A DNA stretch of 64,000 bases from NCBI GenBank assembly GCA_963773845.1, contig CAVZCU010000012.1, positions 124,001 through 188,000 of the forward strand, in the 5' to 3' direction. Below, piece by piece: positions 1 through 8,809 of the stretch. Origin of the DNA: SIAJ01 sp963773845. Lineage in GTDB: Bacteria; Planctomycetota; Planctomycetia; Gemmatales; Gemmataceae. Position numbers and translations under genes: made by a program. The notes under the pieces were generated by a model that saw only the letters and a list, made by a program, of their open reading frames with translations, searched no databases and was not told the origin of the DNA. Numbering within the stretch: position 1 is the first letter of the stretch; every line of letters starts with the position of its first letter.

Positions 1-956
1 GTCAACGCTAGACCGGCAAATACTTCTTTCAATGCCGTGGCATGTTCCGGCTTCACCTCCAAGACAAACCGTGTTGGCGATTCGCTGAAAAGGCGGGCCG
101 TGTCGCTCAGACCTTCGCCGACAGTCTTCATGTCCGTCGCATCGACGCCGACGCCGCCCGCGAAAGCCATTTCCGCAAGGGCGACCGCTAGTCCACCCTC
201 ACTCGGATCGTGGCAGGCTCGCACTAGCCCCTTGGTAATGGCGGTATGCACGGCCGTGAAAACCTTAGGCGCGAGTTCGAGGTCCACTTTCGGAACCGCC
301 CCGCCAGTCCGGCCAGTGACCAGGTGATAGTGCGAACCGCCCAGTTCATCCTTCGTGAGACCGACGACATAGAGTTCATTGCCCGGCTCCTTCAGGTCCA
401 TGGTTACGCACTGGCGAATGTCGCGGACCAAGCCCATGGCCGAGATGAGCAGCGTGCCGGGAATCGAGATGCGGCGGTCGGCAGAACGGTACTCGTTGTT
501 CAATGAATCCTTGCCGCTGATAAACGGCGTGCCGAACGCGAGGGCCACATCGCGGCAAGCCTCCGCGGCGCGAACGAGCGAGCCGAGCACGGCCGGGTCG
601 TTCACATTGCCCCAGCAGAAGTTGTCGAGGATGGCGATCCGTGCCGGATCAGCGCCGACGGCGACGGCATTGCGCACCGCCTCGTCAATTGCATTCGCGG
701 CCATCCAATAAGGATCGAGATCGCCATACCGCGGGTTGATCCCGTTGGCGATCGCCAGCCCCTGCCAACTTCCGAGCACTGGATTCACCACCGCCGCATC
801 CGACGGGCCATCATTTCTGACGCCGGTCAATGGTTTGATCGCGCTGCCGCCCTGCACTTCGTGGTCGTACTGGCGGATGACCCATTCCTTGGAAGCGACG
901 GTGTAGTTGCCGAGAATTGAGCACAGGATCCGACCTACATCCGCTGAGCCATCGGA
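1..956 (-). pseudogene. purL: PurL C-terminal half, separated from its N-terminal half by an inserted element; runs off the window edge
   Basis: The minus strand continues in the same frame as the upstream purL part and encodes typical FGAM synthase sequence: a start of ILGNYTVASKEWVIRQYDHE, then VQGGS and PLTGVRNDGPSDAAVV, and further on GADPARIAILDNFCWGN and FGTPFISGKDSLNNE. These belong to the second half of PurL, containing the second AIR-synthase-like module. No good start codon with a ribosome-binding site is visible in this frame just after the element, so separate translation is not assured. The gene could be a true two-piece gene, a pseudogene or an assembly variant. The C-terminus lies outside the window. 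Homology is very clear; functional status is uncertain. Confidence 0.8.
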
Positions 957-1099
957 TGTCTTCCCCTCTCCCCGGCAAAGCCGGGGGGAGGGCAGGGTGG
1001 GGGGCGGAGGCTTGCTGCCCCGGGACGCCGTGTTCCGACCGCGTGGCGCTTAACCCCCCACCCTGCCCTCCCCCCGCAAAGCCGGGGGAGGGGAAGACA
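957..1099. repeat. 143-bp palindromic (MITE-like) element inside purL
   Basis: The ends form a perfect inverted repeat, TGTCTTCCCCTC at 957-968 and GAGGGGAAGACA at 1088-1099. Long imperfect G/C-rich arms continue inward, each containing the GCAAAGCCGGGG core, and the centre is about 50 bases. The element lies in purL and contributes an in-frame TAA (minus strand, 1050-1052). The purL frames on both sides are the same. No transposase is encoded, which fits a non-autonomous repeat. No clear target-site duplication was seen. Confidence 0.85.
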
Positions 1100-2888
1100 C
1101 GAATTCCGCATTCCTGACAACCGACGGCCGGCCGTCGTGGAGGAACGCCATCGCCAGGTCCGCGACTGGCTCCTCGCGATAGCTCAATTTCAATCGCCCG
1201 GTATCTTCGAACTTGCCGATGACCGCGGCCTCGACACTTTCGCTGCGGCAAAGTTCTTCGAGTTCCGGCCATTTCTTCGGCGGCACCGCAAGTACCATCC
1301 GCTCTTGCGACTCGGAGATCCAGATCTCCGTGTAGCTCAGGCCCTCGTATTTCAACGGCGCTTTGTCGAGCTGAACGCTGGCTCCGAGGTCGGCGGCCAT
1401 CTCGCCGACGGCCGAGGAGAAGCCGCCGGCCCCACAATCGGTGATCGCGTTGTAGAGTCCGCGGTCGCGGGCTTGTAAGACGACGTCGAGCACTTTCTTT
1501 TCGGTGATCGCATTACCGATTTGCACCGCGCCGCCGCTGATCGCTTCGGATTCCTCGGTCAATTCCAGCGATGAGAACGTGGCGCCGTGGATGCCGTCGC
1601 GACCCGTGCGGCCGCCGACGGCGACGATCCAGTCGCCGGGCTTCGCGGCCTTGTGCATGCGTTCGACTGGGATCAAACCGACCGTTCCGCAGAAAACCAG
1701 CGGGTTCGCGAGGTAACGCTCGTCGAAGACAAGCGCCCCATTCACGGTCGGGATGCCCATGCGGTTGCCATAGTCCTTGACTCCAGTAACGACGCCGATC
1801 ATCGTTCGCCGCGGGTGCAGCACGCCCGGTGGCAACTGATCGGGGGGAAAGTCCGGCGGGGCGAAGCAGAATACGTCCGTGTTGCAAATGGGCTTGGCGC
1901 CAAGGCCCGTGCCGAGCGGATCGCGGATGACGCCGCCGATGCCGGTATTGGCCCCGCCGTACGGCTCGATGGCCGAGGGATGATTGTGCGTCTCCACTTT
2001 GAAACAAGCGTGGAAATGGTCGTCGAATTGGACGACGCCCGCATTGTCGGCAAACACGCTCACACACCAGTCATCGGCGGCCATGCGTTTGCGCAACTCT
2101 TGTGTAGCGCCGAAGATCGTTTCCTTGAGCAGGTTGTTGATCCGCCGTGTCTGGCTCTTGCCGTCGACCGTCTCGGTGTAATCGATCGGCCCCTTGAGCG
2201 TCTTGTGCGAGCAATGCTCGGACCAGGTCTGGGCGATCGTTTCCAGTTCGATGTCGATCGGGTCGCGGCCTTGCTCGCGGAAATGGGCCTGGATCGCCTG
2301 CATTTCGTCAAGATTGAGCGCAAGCTGACCGTCGCGGCTGAGCTTGAGCAATCCTTCGTCATCGAGCGCACGGAGCGCAACGGTGATTTTTTGAAACGTG
2401 TACGGCTTACCAAGCGCCAGGTGTTCGGCCCGCAACGCGCCCGCGACCAGTTGCTCGATGGCGTCGTTGGCGAGCACCTTGCGGTAGAGGATGTCCCGAT
2501 CGTTCGGGTTCAGTTCGCGAGTACCGAAATAGCGGCGAAACGTGCGAACGGCATCGAGCGGCGTGCCCAGATCCTGCGCGGCGGTCAGCACGCTCTCGGC
2601 TACTGGATCCATGACCCCCGGCTTAAGCAAGACGGTAATCGCGTTCTCATCGAGTGAATTTCCCACTTCGGACAGCGACGCGGTTTCGACGACGGAATCG
2701 ACTAGCAGCTCATCCGTGAGTCGTCGGGCCGCATCGCGATCGAGATAGCCCTCGAGCAAAAAGCCACGGGTGGAAGCGCGGACCAGGTCGCCGCCGCGTG
2801 AGGAATGGGTGAGCAAATCGAATTCGTCGCAAATGCGTTCGCGCTCGGCATCGCGGCCGAGCGAGCGGATCTCAACTTCCCAGAGCAT
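1050..2888 (-). CDS. purL: Phosphoribosylformylglycinamidine synthase, PurS-PurL fusion, N-terminal part
   Basis: This enzyme performs the fourth step of purine synthesis, converting FGAR to FGAM with ATP and ammonia supplied by PurQ. Residues 1 to about 150 resemble a fused PurS domain (LKPGVMDPVAESV at about 88-100). PurL motifs follow: WSEHCSHKT at 222-230, the ATP/Mg motif ETHNHPSAIEPYGG at 299-312, and GANTGIGGVIRDPLGTG just after. The last 10-15 residues, a Pro/Gly/Arg-rich tail ending at the TAA at 1050, come from the inserted repeat, so the protein stops between the two PurL halves. The ATG at 2888 overlaps the end of tyrA by 17 bases, suggesting translational coupling. Family assignment is certain; activity of the split form is not. 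Confidence 0.9.
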   Translation of the reverse strand: MLWEVEIRSLGRDAERERICDEFDLLTHSSRGGDLVRASTRGFLLEGYLDRDAARRLTDELLVDSVVETASLSEVGNSLDENAITVLLKPGVMDPVAESVLTAAQDLGTPLDAVRTFRRYFGTRELNPNDRDILYRKVLANDAIEQLVAGALRAEHLALGKPYTFQKITVALRALDDEGLLKLSRDGQLALNLDEMQAIQAHFREQGRDPIDIELETIAQTWSEHCSHKTLKGPIDYTETVDGKSQTRRINNLLKETIFGATQELRKRMAADDWCVSVFADNAGVVQFDDHFHACFKVETHNHPSAIEPYGGANTGIGGVIRDPLGTGLGAKPICNTDVFCFAPPDFPPDQLPPGVLHPRRTMIGVVTGVKDYGNRMGIPTVNGALVFDERYLANPLVFCGTVGLIPVERMHKAAKPGDWIVAVGGRTGRDGIHGATFSSLELTEESEAISGGAVQIGNAITEKKVLDVVLQARDRGLYNAITDCGAGGFSSAVGEMAADLGASVQLDKAPLKYEGLSYTEIWISESQERMVLAVPPKKWPELEELCRSESVEAAVIGKFEDTGRLKLSYREEPVADLAMAFLHDGRPSVVRNAEFVSSPPPALRGEGRVGG

Positions 2889-3714
2889 CGCGCACCTTTT
2901 TAGCGTCGGTCAGGATGTCCATGAGGCTGTCGGAATCTTGGTTCAGAACGGCATCGCGGAGATCGTCGAGCCGGTCTCGGAAGCGATCGAGTGCCAGCGA
3001 CACGGCGATGGCGTTTTCGCGGGCAATGGCGGTCCAGAGCGCCGGATCGCCGGCGGCAATGCGCGTCGTATCGCGAAAGCCGGTGGCGGTGAATTCCCGC
3101 CACTTGCCCGGCAGTTGGTTGGCCAAAAGTGCGGCGACGAAATGCGGCAGGTGGCTGGTCGTCGCCAGTGCCAGGTCGTGTTCTTCGGGCGTCAGTTGCT
3201 TGACGATACAGCCAAGGCTTTGCCAGAATTGCGTGGCGCGTTCGGTCGCCGCGGGATCGGTGTGGGCCGTCGGCGTGACGACGCAGACCCGGCCGTCGAA
3301 CAGATCGGCGCGAGCGTTTTCCGCCCCCTGCTTTTCCGAGCCAGCGAGCGGATGAGCGCCAACAAAGCGCAAGTGTCCCGGTAGGGATCGCTCCAATTCG
3401 CGAACGATATTGGCCTTGGTGCTGCCGGCATCGGTGAAGAGTGCCCCCGGCATGGCATAGGGAGCCGCTTCGCGAGCTTGTCGGACGATTTGATCGACGG
3501 GCGAACAGAAAACGACTGCGTTGGCGGATCGCACACCCACGGACAGGTCCGTCGTGAATTCGTCGATGATGCCGAGTTCAGCCGCTTGTTGCAGCGAATT
3601 CGGATTGCGGCCGATGCCGACAATGTGCCGGGTTGCAGTCCGGGCTTTCGCCGCAAGGCCGATGGAGCCTCCGATCAGCCCAACGCCGACGATGGCGAGC
3701 GAGTCCAAGAGCAT
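2872..3714 (-). CDS. tyrA: Prephenate/arogenate dehydrogenase
   Basis: A 280-residue cytosolic NAD(P)-dependent dehydrogenase that makes hydroxyphenylpyruvate or arogenate for tyrosine synthesis. The Rossmann fold begins at once with LAIVGVGLIGGSIGLAAKAR, containing the GxGxxG nucleotide-binding loop. The family motifs DAGSTKANIV and FVGAHPLAGSEKQGAENA follow, with the catalytic-region histidine in GAHPLAGSE. TTSHLPHFVAALLA and FRDTTRIAAGDPALW lie in the helical C-terminal domain. The length suits a monofunctional TyrA without ACT or chorismate mutase domains. It is upstream of purL and overlaps its start. Confidence 0.93.
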   Translation of the reverse strand: MLLDSLAIVGVGLIGGSIGLAAKARTATRHIVGIGRNPNSLQQAAELGIIDEFTTDLSVGVRSANAVVFCSPVDQIVRQAREAAPYAMPGALFTDAGSTKANIVRELERSLPGHLRFVGAHPLAGSEKQGAENARADLFDGRVCVVTPTAHTDPAATERATQFWQSLGCIVKQLTPEEHDLALATTSHLPHFVAALLANQLPGKWREFTATGFRDTTRIAAGDPALWTAIARENAIAVSLALDRFRDRLDDLRDAVLNQDSDSLMDILTDAKKVRDALGS

Positions 3715-3968
3715 GGGGGAATTGTAGATAACCGGCCTTCAGCGGTTAGCGCGGATAGTTCGCCGATGGGGAGCGGGTTGCGTAGTTTCCCAAATGTTTG
3801 CCCACGCAACGACTCGAGACGATCAGGCAACCGCCCTCGCCATTGCAATATCGCCCATCTTCCCCTTCCCGCGATAATGAATCTTGGGCAATGGCCGTGG
3901 GGCCGCCTTGTATCTGATAATGATCCCAAAACCGGTTCGTTATTCCCGCCCGACGGACGGAACCGCCG

Positions 3969-4847
3969 ATGATTACGTTGGACGCACACGCCGACGCCAT
4001 TCAAGCCCTGGCCTTCTCGCCGGACGGCGAATTGTTGGCCAGCGGCGGCAAACAGGGGTACGTCCAACTTTGGTCGCCGACTGGCGAGTGCGCTGATTTA
4101 CAGAGCGATCCGGACACGGTGGAAGCTCTCGCCTTCAGCTGCGACGGACACTACCTGGCAACCGGAAACTCGGACGGTCTTCTGGTGGTTTGGGATTTGC
4201 CGGGTGAGCCGCGGTTTTTCCCGCGTTTGGATCACCCGATCAGTACCATTGGGTTCATCAAGCCGGACACAATTCTCTTTGGCATCGGCGATCGCGCCGG
4301 TGCGGTCGCGCGGTCAGCGACGATGTTTCTGCTCGATTTGTTCACTGAAAAACAGAGGCCGTTTGGCTTCGGCGTCGTCAATGGAATTCGCGCGCTTGCC
4401 ACCCTGCCCGACCGCAAACTCGCGGCTTGGGCGACGGACCGAAAGTACCTTCATGTCCAGGATGTGACGCGGCCGCTGGCGAAACCGGTCGTACTTCAAA
4501 AGGATTGTCGCGCACTGGCATTGTCGCCCGACGCCCGGTGGCTTGCCGTCACTTCGGATTGGGAAGTACTGCTATTCGATCTCAGCCGCTGGCCGGAACG
4601 GCCGACAACGTTGGGCCGGCATCAGGGGACCGTGTCCGTGCTCGCGTTTGGACCGGATGGGCGAACACTGCTGAGCGGAGGTTGGGACAATACCGTGCGG
4701 GTGTGGGATCTGGATCGCCTGACGGAGCAGGGCTGCTACAAGTGGCCAATCGGCAACCGCGTGAACGCGCTGGCGGTCTCGCCCGACGGGTTGCGGGCCG
4801 CCGTGGGCGGCGATGCCGGCACGATCGCTATTTGGGACCTGGATTGA
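3969..4847 (+). CDS. WD40 repeat protein, first of a tandem pair
   Basis: A 292-residue protein built from WD40 blades, including a start of LDAHADAIQALAFSPDGELL and VVWDLPGE, and later HQGTVSVLAFGPDGRTLLSG followed by VRVWDLD. It has no signal peptide, membrane segment or catalytic domain, so it is predicted to be a cytosolic beta-propeller scaffold. Its C-terminus (AAVGGDAGTIAIWDLD) is almost the same as that of the next gene (AVVGGDAGTIAIVDVDP), 16 bases downstream, which points to a tandem duplication. The start at ATG 3969 has only a weak Shine-Dalgarno sequence. The partner is not known. Confidence 0.85.
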   Translation: MITLDAHADAIQALAFSPDGELLASGGKQGYVQLWSPTGECADLQSDPDTVEALAFSCDGHYLATGNSDGLLVVWDLPGEPRFFPRLDHPISTIGFIKPDTILFGIGDRAGAVARSATMFLLDLFTEKQRPFGFGVVNGIRALATLPDRKLAAWATDRKYLHVQDVTRPLAKPVVLQKDCRALALSPDARWLAVTSDWEVLLFDLSRWPERPTTLGRHQGTVSVLAFGPDGRTLLSGGWDNTVRVWDLDRLTEQGCYKWPIGNRVNALAVSPDGLRAAVGGDAGTIAIWDLD

Positions 4848-4863
4848 CGAGGCTCGGCGACCG

Positions 4864-5772
4864 ATGCGAATGCTCGATGTGGGCATCGGAAAAATCAACT
4901 GCTTGTCATTCGATCCCGACGGCGCCTTGCTTGCCGCGGCCGGCGAGCGCGGCATGGGCCTGGGTCCTTGGCCCGCACTCGCGGTCGGTCGCGGACCATT
5001 CACCATTCGCGAATCGCAAGACAAGCTCATTCAGGTCGCCTGGCATCCTGCCGGCCGGGTGTTCGCAGTCGCGGGTCTCGACACGTTTGTTCAGCTCTGG
5101 GATCGACGCCTGCGGATTCGCCGCGAATTTGGTGAAATCGGCGGCCAGCAGGGGCCTATGCTGACCGTCGCCTATTCCCCCAGCGGAAGGAAACTCGCGT
5201 TTGGAGGCGGCTGGTGGCAACAACCCGGCTGCGCCTTGATAATCGACACGCGCAGCGGCTTCTGCAGCCGCGAACTGGAAGCCCACGGCAATGAAGTCGG
5301 AGCAATTGCTTTTCTGAATGACAACGTGCTCGTTACCGGTTCTTGCGACAAGACGGTGATCGTTCATTCCTTATCCCGCCGAGGCCCGCCAATTGCGGCG
5401 GAATCGCTGCCGTCGCCCGTGCAAGCCTTGCACTTTCAGCCGAATGGCGACCGCCTCGCCGTCGCCGCGGGCAATACGATCCATTTGTGGCCAATCGAGG
5501 CCGACGCGACGTGGCGCACCGCAGGTCGGACTCGTTGCCGGGGGCACAAGCACGAGGTGAAGGCAATCAGCTTTGCGCCCGACGGCCGAAGGCTGGCTTC
5601 GGTCGGCAAGGATGGCACGCTCCGATTCTGGGACAGTGAGTCAGGGGCAGAGTGCGCCTGTTTCGACATCGGCCTGGCGGAGTTGCGGGCTATCGCATTC
5701 GCACCGGACGGCCTGACCGCGGTTGTCGGCGGCGACGCGGGAACGATTGCGATCGTCGACGTCGATCCTTGA
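4864..5772 (+). CDS. WD40 repeat protein, second of a tandem pair
   Basis: A protein of about 302 residues with WD40 blades such as KINCLSFDPDGALLA, FVQLWDRRL, EVKAISFAPDGRRLASVG followed by LRFWDSES, and ELRAIAFAPDG. The ATG at 4864 was chosen because it lies just after the stop of the first WD40 gene and starts directly in blade sequence; an in-frame upstream ATG at 4813 would overlap the first gene and adds no blade sequence. The two genes are probably cotranscribed and may form a combined propeller or propeller pair. The function is unknown. Confidence 0.82.
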   Translation: MRMLDVGIGKINCLSFDPDGALLAAAGERGMGLGPWPALAVGRGPFTIRESQDKLIQVAWHPAGRVFAVAGLDTFVQLWDRRLRIRREFGEIGGQQGPMLTVAYSPSGRKLAFGGGWWQQPGCALIIDTRSGFCSRELEAHGNEVGAIAFLNDNVLVTGSCDKTVIVHSLSRRGPPIAAESLPSPVQALHFQPNGDRLAVAAGNTIHLWPIEADATWRTAGRTRCRGHKHEVKAISFAPDGRRLASVGKDGTLRFWDSESGAECACFDIGLAELRAIAFAPDGLTAVVGGDAGTIAIVDVDP

Positions 5773-5823
5773 TCGAGGCTGAAACGATTCGCCTTCCGGT
5801 GCATCAGCCATATTGGAGATTCA

Positions 5824-7047
5824 TCAAGTCAATTTCAGTTCGTGGACGAGGGCGCGTAGGAACGGCTCGGCGTCACTGACAATGCCAATTGTCTGCGTGC
5901 TGCCGCGGTCCATCAGTTTGGTTACGGTCGCCGGGCTGATGTCGACGCAAGCGACTTTCACCCAGGCGGGAAGAAGATTGCCAACCGCGATGGAATGGAG
6001 AGTTGTCGCGACCATCAGGCAGAAACCGACACCCGGGATATGGCGGCGCATGGCGGCCTGGGCGTCGAGTACATCGGTAATCACTTCGGGCAATGGGCCG
6101 TCGTCGCGAATGCTCCCGGCCAGGACGAATGGCACGCCGGCTTTGACGCATTCATACATGATTCCGCTTTTCAGCTTCCCGGCTTCCACCGCTCGTGCAA
6201 TACCGCCCAGCCGGCGAATCGTATTGATCGTCCTGAGATGGTGCTCGTGCCCCTCTTCCGCGGGCAAGCCCTGTTCGAGCGAGACGCCCAAGCTAGTGCC
6301 GTAAAACGCCTGCTCCATGTCGTGCGTCGCCAGCGCATTGCCCGCAAACAGCACCTGGAGATAGCCGGCCCGGATCAAACGACTCACCCATTCGCTTCCG
6401 CCGGTATGCACCACGGCGGGGCCAAGGACGGCGAGAATTTTCTGCCCCGATTCTCGGGTTCGCCGCATCGCCGCGGCAATTTCGCGAACCGTCGCTCCCT
6501 TCGGTTTTTCGCTTGATACGGGCGAAGCCATGAACTCAAACAGGTCGGTCCGTCGCTCCGCCGCCTCGGGAAACACGCGCACGCCACGCAGACCCACGAC
6601 AATGTGCTCGCCGGCACGCACATCGGTCATGGGGACGCAGCGGGCGGACTTGAGAGCAGCGTCCGCAACAATACCGCAATCCATTTCCTGATCGAGCACG
6701 TCCACCCAGGAGCCGCCCAGCCGGATCTGGGTGCGAAAATTCGTCGTGCAATAGAAGCCTTCCGGGAATGCACCGTCCAGGTCGGCAGCGACCAGTTCGC
6801 AGTCGGTCGCATGGACGGGAATGGCGCCGTGGTCGTGGATGGCGTTCAGGATCTCGTGCAGGCGCTGCGGCGATTCGGCACGCACTTCGATTCGCGCTTT
6901 ACTGGGATCGGCTCCGCGCTGGCCGATCTTCATGTCCTTGATGATGTACGTGCCGCCGCGAGTCAGAATGGTGTCCAGCACCTTGGGCAACAGCAGCGAA
7001 TCGATGATATGTCCTTGGAGTTCGACTTCTTCAAAGGCGTCGGCCAT
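5824..7047 (-). CDS. TIGR00300-type LOR/SDH-domain protein (ornithine cyclodeaminase-like)
   Basis: A 407-residue protein matching the family annotated as a conserved bifunctional LOR/SDH domain (TIGR00300). Members of this fold include the ornithine cyclodeaminase domain of cyanobacterial AgrE/ArgZ and an archaeal cyclodeaminase. Typical stretches are VELQGHIIDSLLLPKVLDTI, VGLRGVRVFPE, GPAVVHTGG, and the NAD-binding part LFAGNALATHDMEQAFYGTS and GSIRDDGPLPEVITD. The ATG at 7047 was chosen over upstream ATGs because GGGAGG lies 7 bases before it. It is the last gene of a compact minus-strand run. The exact substrate cannot be read from the sequence. Confidence 0.8.
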   Translation of the reverse strand: MADAFEEVELQGHIIDSLLLPKVLDTILTRGGTYIIKDMKIGQRGADPSKARIEVRAESPQRLHEILNAIHDHGAIPVHATDCELVAADLDGAFPEGFYCTTNFRTQIRLGGSWVDVLDQEMDCGIVADAALKSARCVPMTDVRAGEHIVVGLRGVRVFPEAAERRTDLFEFMASPVSSEKPKGATVREIAAAMRRTRESGQKILAVLGPAVVHTGGSEWVSRLIRAGYLQVLFAGNALATHDMEQAFYGTSLGVSLEQGLPAEEGHEHHLRTINTIRRLGGIARAVEAGKLKSGIMYECVKAGVPFVLAGSIRDDGPLPEVITDVLDAQAAMRRHIPGVGFCLMVATTLHSIAVGNLLPAWVKVACVDISPATVTKLMDRGSTQTIGIVSDAEPFLRALVHELKLT

Positions 7048-7093
7048 GACACTGCCTCCCGTGTAGTTCAACGGTTGCATCCCCAATGCATTT

Positions 7094-7849
7094 TCACAAC
7101 GGAATCGGACTCCGCGAAATGCCGTTGAGATCAACACTCTCCGGCAACCCATTCTTTCGTTCCAGTTTGCCGGTTCGCAAGACTTCGGCAAGCTGGGCCT
7201 TGGCGGCATCTGGAATTGGCGAAGACTCGATCGAAGCAACCGTTTCCTCGATCGGGTATTCAACCCGCTTCAAGAAAGGCCCCTCAGATGTGATGATCGC
7301 GTAGGCTGCTCGGGGATCGCCATCCCGCGGAAGACCCACACTTCCCGGGTTAATGACCGTGGTCTTTCCGACGTGCAGGATGTACTGCGCGTGCGTGTGG
7401 CCCACACAGACATAGTCGGCGTCAATGTGTTCGAGACGGCGTTTCCAGAAATCGACCTCGGGCGGCGCAAACTCGTCCAAGGGATCGCGCGGCGTGCCAT
7501 GCACCAGAAAGAATCGCTTGTCGTCGAGTGTGAACTGCAAGCTCGTTGGCAGGCTGGCGAGATAGCGCCGATCGCCGTCATTCACGCGTTCGATCGATAG
7601 CGGACGCGTGACGCCCGTGAGATATCGGAAACCGTTGACGCCCTGGACATGCACGCGCTGGGCGACCCCGTGATCGTGATTGCCGCGAATTCCATAGTGC
7701 ACGGTCTTTCGCGCCCATTCAATGCATGGCGCCGGATCGACACAATAGTCGACTAAATCCCCCAGGAATACGCAAATGTCGAATTCTTCCCGAATCGCGT
7801 CGAGGGCGTGCCAATTGGCGTGAATGTCGGAAACCAGGAGAATGCGCAT
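7094..7849 (-). CDS. Metallophosphoesterase, YfcE/MJ0936-like
   Basis: A 251-residue calcineurin-like phosphoesterase. The metal-binding motifs are in order: SDIHANWHAL (DxH) at residues 8-17, FLGDLVDY (GDxxD), GIRGNHDHG (GNHD), LVHGTPRD (H) and VGHTHAQY (GHTH). The fold binds two metal ions and hydrolyses phosphodiesters or phosphomonoesters; the natural substrate is not predictable. The end of the gene is 46 bases before the TIGR00300 gene and the start is 21 bases after gluQ, so the set is probably cotranscribed. Confidence 0.87.
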   Translation of the reverse strand: MRILLVSDIHANWHALDAIREEFDICVFLGDLVDYCVDPAPCIEWARKTVHYGIRGNHDHGVAQRVHVQGVNGFRYLTGVTRPLSIERVNDGDRRYLASLPTSLQFTLDDKRFFLVHGTPRDPLDEFAPPEVDFWKRRLEHIDADYVCVGHTHAQYILHVGKTTVINPGSVGLPRDGDPRAAYAIITSEGPFLKRVEYPIEETVASIESSPIPDAAKAQLAEVLRTGKLERKNGLPESVDLNGISRSPIPL

Positions 7850-7870
7850 GAATACAGTCTACGCCTGACC

Positions 7871-8809
7871 TCATCCGAAAAAGCCGATCTTTTGCAACCA
7901 ATCGGGAGTCAAAACGAATGGGGCAGGGGGAATCGATTCGATTCGGAACACCGGCATCAAGTCGCGGACCGTGCCGGGTTCGGGCCGCGGCAACCAACCG
8001 CATGACCAGGCGAGCAGCCCAATCAGGTCTTCGGCCCGGACGCCTGCTGCCCGCAAGGTGGCGAGTCGCGTGTCCCCGTGCCGCTTGGCGAGTCGGCGGC
8101 CGTCCGGACCGACGACGAGCGGCACATGCGTGAATTTGGGCGGCGTAAAGCCGAATGCTCGATAAAGGAGGAGTTGTCGGGGTGTCGAGGGAATCAGGTC
8201 GTCGCCGCGGATGACCTCCCCGATGCCCATCGCGGCATCGTCGACGACGACGGCCAGTTGGTACGCGGGAGTTCCAGCCGATTTCCAGACAACGAAGTCG
8301 CCGCCAACATCGACCTGGGTGCGCCCGCGAAAACCATCGACAAATTCGGGCGAATCGGTTGCGCGAAATCGCCAGGCAAAGGGGCAACCGGACAACGCCT
8401 CGGCATCCGCAACGCGCCGGTGCGAACAGGTTCCTGGGTAAGCGACATTCGCACTGTCCAGATGCGGCGCACTCGCGGCTTCCGCCACATCCGAGCGCGA
8501 GCATGTGCACGGATAGACAAGTTCCTGCTGCTGGAGGCGTCGAAAGGCTTCCTCATAGAGGTGTAAGCGAGTGGTTTGCACGACCGGCTCGCCGTCCCAG
8601 TCGAGACCTAGCCAACGGAGGTCCTCGAAGATTAGCTCGGTTGCGCCGGCTTTGATTCGGGGAGAATCGATGTCCTCGATTCGTAGTAAGAGCGGGGCAT
8701 TTTGCGAACGAGCAGCGAGCCAGGCAATCAAGTACGACCGTGCATTGCCGACGTGTTGGGCCCCGGTCGGCGAGGGGGCAAGCCGGCCTGTTGGCGAGAG
8801 CGCACTCAT
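7871..8809 (-). CDS. gluQ: Glutamyl-Q tRNA(Asp) synthetase
   Basis: A 312-residue glutamyl-tRNA synthetase paralogue lacking the anticodon-binding domain. GluQRS attaches glutamate to queuosine at position 34 of tRNA-Asp. It begins with TGRLAPSPTGAQHVGNARSY, a HIGH-like signature, has a Cys-containing insert (YPCTCSRSD, YPGTCSHR) that is a zinc-site candidate, and ends the catalytic core with GRRLAKRHGD in place of KMSKS. The start at 8809 was chosen because its ATG overlaps the upstream gene stop as ATGA; an ATG 27 bases upstream is also in frame. Confidence 0.9.
   Translation of the reverse strand: MSALSPTGRLAPSPTGAQHVGNARSYLIAWLAARSQNAPLLLRIEDIDSPRIKAGATELIFEDLRWLGLDWDGEPVVQTTRLHLYEEAFRRLQQQELVYPCTCSRSDVAEAASAPHLDSANVAYPGTCSHRRVADAEALSGCPFAWRFRATDSPEFVDGFRGRTQVDVGGDFVVWKSAGTPAYQLAVVVDDAAMGIGEVIRGDDLIPSTPRQLLLYRAFGFTPPKFTHVPLVVGPDGRRLAKRHGDTRLATLRAAGVRAEDLIGLLAWSCGWLPRPEPGTVRDLMPVFRIESIPPAPFVLTPDWLQKIGFFG

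Noticed and set aside
811..1437. Open frame across the purL element on the minus strand
   Set aside because: It is out of frame with conserved PurL sequence on both sides and is Arg-rich; it comes from the GC-rich repeat.
1587..2657. Open frame of 356 residues on the plus strand opposite purL
   Set aside because: It runs antisense to clearly conserved PurL motifs and has no recognisable domain.
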